DNA from: Methylobacterium sp.
Lineage (GTDB): Bacteria > Pseudomonadota > Alphaproteobacteria > Rhizobiales > Beijerinckiaceae
DNA length: 8,934 nucleotides
Direction of reading: 5' to 3'
NCBI GenBank assembly: GCA_021154065.1
Contig: JAJKJG010000267.1
Span: 1-8,934 of the forward strand
The notes beneath the pieces were generated by a model that had not been told where the DNA came from, ran no database searches, and saw only the letters and a list, made by a program, of their open reading frames with translations. Positions 5,444 to 8,934 of the stretch are shown here, piece after piece. Both the position numbers and the translations under genes were made by a program. How positions within the stretch are numbered: the stretch's first letter is position 1; each line of letters opens with the position of its first letter.

Positions 5444-6694
5444 TCACCGGCGCCGCGGAGGACGCTGCTCGCGGCGGAAGACGCCGACGATTTCGAGATG
5501 CGGGCTGTGCCTGAACTGGTCCACCGGCGTGACGCGCCCGAGGCGGTAGCCGCCGGCGGCGAGGATTGCGGCATCGCGCACGAAGGTCCCGGCATCGCAG
5601 GAGACGCTGACGACGACCGGGATTTTTGCCGCGGCGAGTTGCTTTGCCTGTGCCTCCGCCCCGGCGCGCGGGGGATCGATCACGAGCGCGTCGAAACGCT
5701 CGAGCTCCGGTGCGAGGAGCGGGCGCCGGAAGAGGTCGCGCGCCTCCGTCGTGACGCGGCGCAGGCCCGGCGTTTGGCGCGCGGCCTTGTCAAGGGCGGC
5801 AAGCGAGCGCGCGTCGCCGTCGACGGCCTGGACCTCGGCGCGCTCGGCGAGACGCAGCGCGAAGGGGCCGCAGCCGGCGAAGAGGTCGGCGACCCGCTTC
5901 GCCCTGTGGCACGCCTCGACGACGAGGCTCGCGAGCGCCTCCTCCCCGGCCTGGGTCGCCTGCAGGAAGCCGCCCGGCGCCGGCGAGAGCTGCGCCTTGC
6001 CGATGCGCAGGAGCGGGGCGCGGCGCTCAACGAGCACGTCGCCGTGCAGGGACAGACGGGCGAGGTCGTGCCGGCCGGCGACGGCGATCAGTGCCTGACG
6101 CTCGCGGCTGCCGAGCTCGCCATGGCCGCGGAGATCGACGTCGAGACCGGTCCCGGTCGCGGTGAGCTGGATGTCGAGCGGCTTTCGCGCCGCCGCCAGC
6201 GGTTCGGCGAGCGCGAGCGCTGTCCGCGGCGCCTCCTTCAGCGCCGGCTCGGCGATCGGGCAGAAGGCGATCTCGATGAGCTCGTGGCTGCGCACCCGCA
6301 TGTAGCCGACGCGCGGCTTCCCGCCCTCGAAGCGCGCATGCAGCGTGATCCGCCGCCGCCCCGCGCCATGTGCGTCGACGAGCGCCTCCACCGGCGCGTC
6401 GAGGCCGGCCTGGCCGAGAGCGTCGATGAGGATGGCGCGCTTCCAGCCGGCGTAGACGGGCCAGGCCATGTGCTGCGTCAGGCAGCCGCCGCAGCGGCCG
6501 AAATAGGGGCAGAACGGCGCAACGCGATCGGGCGAAGGGGTCTCGACCGATACGAGCTGTGCTCGCGATCCTTCACCTTCGACGAGAGCGGCCTCGCCGG
6601 GCAGCCCGTAGGGCACGTAGACGGCGTGGCCGCCGCGATGGCCGATGCCGTCGGCGCGCGCGCCGAGGCGCTCGATTACGACCCGCTCAGCCAC
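5444..6694 (-). CDS. Iron-sulfur 5-methyluridine RNA methyltransferase, RlmD/RumA-like
   Basis: SAM-dependent enzyme of the TrmA/RumA family that methylates C5 of a uridine, in RlmD position 1939 of 23S rRNA. A TRAM-like N-terminal domain spans about residues 1-52. Four cysteines for a 4Fe-4S cluster follow: CPYFGRCGGC (Cys62, 68, 71) and Cys145 in AFCPIAEP. The Rossmann domain has DLFAGCGPFAL (270-280) for SAM. Catalysis uses DPPRAG (340-345), the nucleophile Cys366 in SVSCDAGT and the base Glu401 in HSPHLE; their 35-residue spacing agrees with E. coli RlmD as I recall it. At 416 residues it is close to normal length (E. coli RlmD is about 430). The start is GTG at 6692-6694. It overlaps the tlyA stop by 8 bases, so the two are almost surely one operon and translationally coupled. 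The exact target (U1939, U747 or another) cannot be told from sequence, so no symbol is given. Confidence 0.92.
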   Translation of the reverse strand: MAERVVIERLGARADGIGHRGGHAVYVPYGLPGEAALVEGEGSRAQLVSVETPSPDRVAPFCPYFGRCGGCLTQHMAWPVYAGWKRAILIDALGQAGLDAPVEALVDAHGAGRRRITLHARFEGGKPRVGYMRVRSHELIEIAFCPIAEPALKEAPRTALALAEPLAAARKPLDIQLTATGTGLDVDLRGHGELGSRERQALIAVAGRHDLARLSLHGDVLVERRAPLLRIGKAQLSPAPGGFLQATQAGEEALASLVVEACHRAKRVADLFAGCGPFALRLAERAEVQAVDGDARSLAALDKAARQTPGLRRVTTEARDLFRRPLLAPELERFDALVIDPPRAGAEAQAKQLAAAKIPVVVSVSCDAGTFVRDAAILAAGGYRLGRVTPVDQFRHSPHLEIVGVFRREQRPPRRR

Positions 6695-7415
6695 GCCGCG
6701 CGCCGATCAGGAACTCGCGATTGCCTTCGCGGCCGAGGATCGGCGAGGGCATCAGGCCGACGACCTCGAAGCCGAGCGAGACGACGAAGGCGCGGATGTC
6801 GTCGCATACGCGGCGCTGCACCGCCTCGTCACGCACGACGCCCTTCCGCGCGAGCGCCGGCCCGGCCTCGAACTGCGGCTTCACCAGCGCGACGAGCGTC
6901 GCATCGCGGGCGAGCAGCGGCACGACCGGCGGCAGCACGAGCTTGAGCGAGATGAAGCTCACGTCCGCCACGAGAAGCTCGATCGGCTCGGGGACGAGAA
7001 TGCGGTCGAGGCGGCGGGCATCCGTCGCTTCGAGGCTCACGACCCGCGGGTCCGCGGCAATCTTCGGATGGAGCTGGCCGTGGCCGACATCGACGGCGTA
7101 CACCCTCTCGGCTCCGCGGCTGAGGAGCACCTCGGTGAAGCCGCCGGTCGAGGCGCCGAGATCGAGGCAGATGCAACCGCGCGGGTCGATCGCGAAGGCG
7201 TCGAGCGCCGCCGCGAGCTTCACGCCGCCGCGCGACACCCAAGGATGCGGCGCCTCGGCGACGATTTCGCCCTCCGCCGGGACCTGATCCGAAGCCTTCG
7301 CGACCGGCGTTCCGTCGACCGTCACGAGCCCGGCCGCGATTGCCGCCTGCGCCTTGGCGCGGCTCGCGAAGAAGCCGCGCTCGACGAGGAGAAGATCGGC
7401 GCGCCGGCGGGGCAT
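6687..7415 (-). CDS. tlyA: TlyA family rRNA 2'-O-methyltransferase
   Basis: SAM-dependent ribose methyltransferase for cytidines in rRNA; TlyA proteins act on C1920 of 23S rRNA and in some lineages also on C1409 of 16S rRNA. The 242-residue protein has an N-terminal S4 RNA-binding domain (about 1-58) and an FtsJ-like Rossmann domain. The latter shows WVSRGGVKL (59-67), LDLGASTGGFTEVLL (84-98), ADVSFISL (150-157), LVKPQFE (177-183) and GREGNREF (228-235). The K-D-K-E catalytic tetrad reads as Lys66, Asp151, Lys179 and Glu234. It ends soon after the last motif and lacks the C-terminal extension of mycobacterial TlyA, pointing to the shorter type I, which acts on 23S only (inference). The ATG at 7415 is chosen over an in-frame start at 7466 because the S4 domain begins MPRRRADLLLVERG. 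'Hemolysin' names for this family are historical. It leads the tlyA-rlmD operon. Confidence 0.94.
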   Translation of the reverse strand: MPRRRADLLLVERGFFASRAKAQAAIAAGLVTVDGTPVAKASDQVPAEGEIVAEAPHPWVSRGGVKLAAALDAFAIDPRGCICLDLGASTGGFTEVLLSRGAERVYAVDVGHGQLHPKIAADPRVVSLEATDARRLDRILVPEPIELLVADVSFISLKLVLPPVVPLLARDATLVALVKPQFEAGPALARKGVVRDEAVQRRVCDDIRAFVVSLGFEVVGLMPSPILGREGNREFLIGARRG

Positions 7416-7474
7416 CGCCGGCTCTTGCCATGGCGGGCGAACTCCGGCAACCGAACCCCTTACCAAGTGCTGGA

Positions 7475-7499
7475 GGCCGACCTACCCTTCGGCCGACCT
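7475..7499. repeat. Two 9-bp direct repeats in the tlyA/sodC divergent region
   Basis: GGCCGACCT occurs at 7475-7483 and again at 7491-7499, 16 bases apart start to start. They lie in the 103-base divergent intergenic region (7416-7518) that must hold the promoters of both tlyA and sodC, and end 9 bases before the sodC ribosome binding site. They may bind a regulator, but short GC-rich repeats are common by chance in such DNA. I could not identify convincing -35/-10 boxes for either direction here. Confidence 0.3.
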
Positions 7500-7518
7500 C
7501 GACCGCCGAGGAACGATC

Positions 7519-8046
7519 ATGACGAGACGCTGCATCGCCGCCCTCCTCGCCACACTCGCCGCGCCGGCGCTGGCGCTGGCGCAGGGCGCATCGGTCCAGA
7601 CCTATGAGGCCGCCATCGTCGGCCCAAAGGGCACGCCGATCGGCAAGCTCGCGATCCGCTCGAGCGAGAACGCGACCGTGGTGCGCATTACGATCGAGCC
7701 TGGCGGCCTTGCTCCCGGATGGCATGGCGTGCACTTCCATTCGGTCGGCGATTGCTCGGACGCCGATCGGTTCGAGCGCGCCAAGGGCCACGTCAACCAC
7801 GAGAACGCCCAGCACGGCCTCCTCAATCCGGAAGGGCCGGAGGAAGGCGACCTGCCGAACATCCATGCCAATCCGGACGGCTCGGCGAACGCCGAGCTGT
7901 CGAGCGAATCGATCGTGCTCATGGGCCCGCAAGGGCTGAAGGACAGCGACGGCTCCGCGCTCGTCATCCACGCGAACGAGGACGACCACATGAGCCAGCC
8001 GATCGGCAATGCCGGCGCCCGCGTCGCCTGCGCGGTGATCAAGTAG
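7519..8046 (+). CDS. sodC: Exported Cu/Zn superoxide dismutase family protein, altered zinc site
   Basis: Periplasmic SodC-type protein of 175 residues, expected to turn superoxide into peroxide and oxygen. A signal peptide covers about residues 1-22 (TRRC, hydrophobic stretch, ALALAQ). Copper ligands by alignment to the classic enzyme are His72 and His74 in GVHFHSVGDC, bridging His91, and His151 in LVIHANEDD. The guiding arginine is Arg168 in GNAGAR, and Cys79 and Cys171 form the usual disulfide. Zinc ligands His99 and Asp111 (GDLPN) are present, but the third zinc-only ligand, normally His three residues before that Asp, is Glu108 (GPEEGDLPN). Zinc binding may be altered, so activity is less certain than fold. 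The ATG at 7519 is chosen because GAGGAA (7508-7513) lies 5 bases before it and the signal peptide starts there. It diverges from tlyA and converges on dxs with 3 bases between stops. Confidence 0.92.
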   Translation: MTRRCIAALLATLAAPALALAQGASVQTYEAAIVGPKGTPIGKLAIRSSENATVVRITIEPGGLAPGWHGVHFHSVGDCSDADRFERAKGHVNHENAQHGLLNPEGPEEGDLPNIHANPDGSANAELSSESIVLMGPQGLKDSDGSALVIHANEDDHMSQPIGNAGARVACAVIK

Positions 8047-8049
8047 CGG

Positions 8050-8934
8050 TCAGGCCCGCGCTTTCAGCACCTTTGCCTCGCGGCCGAGCGCCTCGAACAC
8101 CTTGGCGACGATCCCGGCCGCGTCGAGCCCGGCCTCGGCGTACATGCGCTCCGGCTTCTCGTGCTCGATGAAGCGGTCGGGCAGCATCATGGCGCGGACC
8201 TTCAGGCCCTGGTCGAGCGCGCCGCGCTCGGCCAGCAACTGCAGCACCTGCGCCCCGAAGCCGCCGATCGCCCCTTCCTCGATCGTAATCAACACCTCGT
8301 GGTCGCGGGCGAGCCGCAGCACGAGATCCTCGTCGAGGGGCTTCACGAAGCGCGCATCGGCGACCGTCGTCGAGAGCCCCCGCGCCTCGAGCTCGTCGGC
8401 GGCCCTGAGCGATTCCGAAAGCCTCGTCCCGAGCGACAGGATGGCGACGCGCCCGCCCTCCCGGACGATCCGGCCCTTGCCGATCGGCAGGGGCAGGCCG
8501 ACCTCGGGCATCTCGACCCCGACGCCCTCGCCGCGCGGATAGCGGAAGGCGATCGGCCCGTCGTCATGGGCCGCCGCCGTCGCGACCATATGGACGAGCT
8601 CGGCCTCGTCGGCGGCCGCCATGACGACGAAACCCGGCAGGCAGCCGAGATAGGCGACGTCGAAGGCGCCGGCATGGGTCGGGCCGTCGGCGCCGACGAG
8701 ACCCGCCCGGTCGAGCGCGAAGCGCACCGGCAGCTTCTGGATCGCGACGTCGTGCACCACCTGGTCGTAGGCGCGCTGCAGGAAGGTCGAGTAGATCGTG
8801 CAGAAGGGCTTGTAGCCGTCGGTCGCGAGGCCGGCCGCGAAGGTGACGGCGTGCTGCTCGGCGATGCCGACGTCGAAGGTGCGGTCCGGGAACTCCTTGC
8901 CGAACAGGTCGAGCCCGGTGCCGGACGGCATCGC
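8050..8934 (-). CDS. dxs: 1-deoxy-D-xylulose-5-phosphate synthase, C-terminal part
   Basis: Thiamine-diphosphate enzyme joining pyruvate and glyceraldehyde 3-phosphate, the first step of the MEP isoprenoid route; the product also feeds thiamine and pyridoxal phosphate synthesis. The window holds the last 295 codons of a protein normally about 640 residues long; the 5' end is past the right edge, in frame and open. Visible are [11 protein letters not shown] at the edge, then [20 protein letters not shown] with the catalytic Glu that activates the cofactor, the [12 protein letters not shown] segment, and [18 protein letters not shown] with the substrate-binding His. The C-terminal transketolase-like domain follows ([24 protein letters not shown]). 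The ATG near 8931 is internal methionine, not the start. It is the only Dxs-like gene in view and shows no damage. tlyA lies beyond sodC on the same strand. Confidence 0.97.
   Translation of the reverse strand, partial: AMPSGTGLDLFGKEFPDRTFDVGIAEQHAVTFAAGLATDGYKPFCTIYSTFLQRAYDQVVHDVAIQKLPVRFALDRAGLVGADGPTHAGAFDVAYLGCLPGFVVMAAADEAELVHMVATAAAHDDGPIAFRYPRGEGVGVEMPEVGLPLPIGKGRIVREGGRVAILSLGTRLSESLRAADELEARGLSTTVADARFVKPLDEDLVLRLARDHEVLITIEEGAIGGFGAQVLQLLAERGALDQGLKVRAMMLPDRFIEHEKPERMYAEAGLDAAGIVAKVFEALGREAKVLKARA

Noticed and set aside
3607..5595. Very long open frame (662 codons) on the minus strand across the dehydrogenase, crotonase and hypothetical genes
   Set aside because: It is antisense to well-recognised genes, is rich in Arg/Ala/Gly low-complexity sequence with no family motif, and is explained by scarce stop codons in high-GC DNA.
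5342..6946. 534-codon open frame on the plus strand opposite the RlmD-like gene
   Set aside because: Antisense to a gene with intact catalytic and cluster-binding motifs; composition typical of a reverse-frame artefact.
6829..7989. 386-codon open frame on the minus strand spanning tlyA and sodC
   Set aside because: Out of frame with tlyA and antisense to sodC, both of which are well supported; no motif of its own.
1..8934. Undescribed multi-gene system, defence island, mobile element or CRISPR
   Set aside because: All sizeable genes but one fall in familiar housekeeping or metabolic families, no repeats or mobility genes are present, and composition is uniform. The single unknown gene gives no sign of belonging to a new system.

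Overview
The window is an ordinary stretch of a high-GC chromosome, most likely from an alphaproteobacterium of the Rhizobiales type. The reasons are the base composition, the strong GC preference at third codon positions, the Rhizobiales-like look of several proteins, and dxs, tlyA and a TrmA/RumA-type methyltransferase lying together. Almost all of it is coding. I see no tRNA, rRNA, CRISPR array, transposase, integrase or phage gene, and no gene with clearly foreign composition.

Layout. 1-632 (-): 5' part of a LysR-type regulator, cut by the left edge. 633-745: divergent intergenic region with a perfect 16-bp palindrome directly before the LysR start. 746-1183 (+): small DoxX-family membrane protein. 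1215-2222 (-): Sua5-type threonylcarbamoyl-AMP synthase for tRNA t6A, probably starting at TTG. 2223-2311: divergent intergenic region with a possible promoter and a small hairpin. 2312-4093 and 4099-4851 (+): a two-gene fatty-acid/acyl-CoA unit, a DmdC/AcdC-type acyl-CoA dehydrogenase and a crotonase-fold protein whose active-site residues look like an enoyl-CoA isomerase rather than a hydratase. 4848-5354 (-): a small conserved-looking hypothetical protein whose stop overlaps the crotonase stop. 5444-6694 and 6687-7415 (-): two RNA methyltransferases (RlmD/RumA-like and TlyA) overlapping by 8 bases. 7416-7518: divergent intergenic region. 7519-8046 (+): an exported Cu/Zn superoxide dismutase-like protein in which one canonical zinc-ligand histidine is replaced. 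8050-8934 (-): C-terminal part of dxs, cut by the right edge.

How the genes work together. The window combines RNA modification (t6A synthesis, two rRNA methyltransferases), isoprenoid precursor synthesis (Dxs), acyl-CoA oxidation (dehydrogenase plus isomerase/hydratase) and envelope or oxidative-stress functions (DoxX, SodC). The reading dxs -> tlyA -> rlmD on the minus strand is interrupted by sodC on the plus strand, so tlyA-rlmD probably has its own promoter in 7416-7518.

I looked for an undescribed multi-gene system and did not find one. The points most worth a second look are the altered metal site in SodC, the isomerase-like active site of the crotonase, and the palindrome at the LysR start codon.
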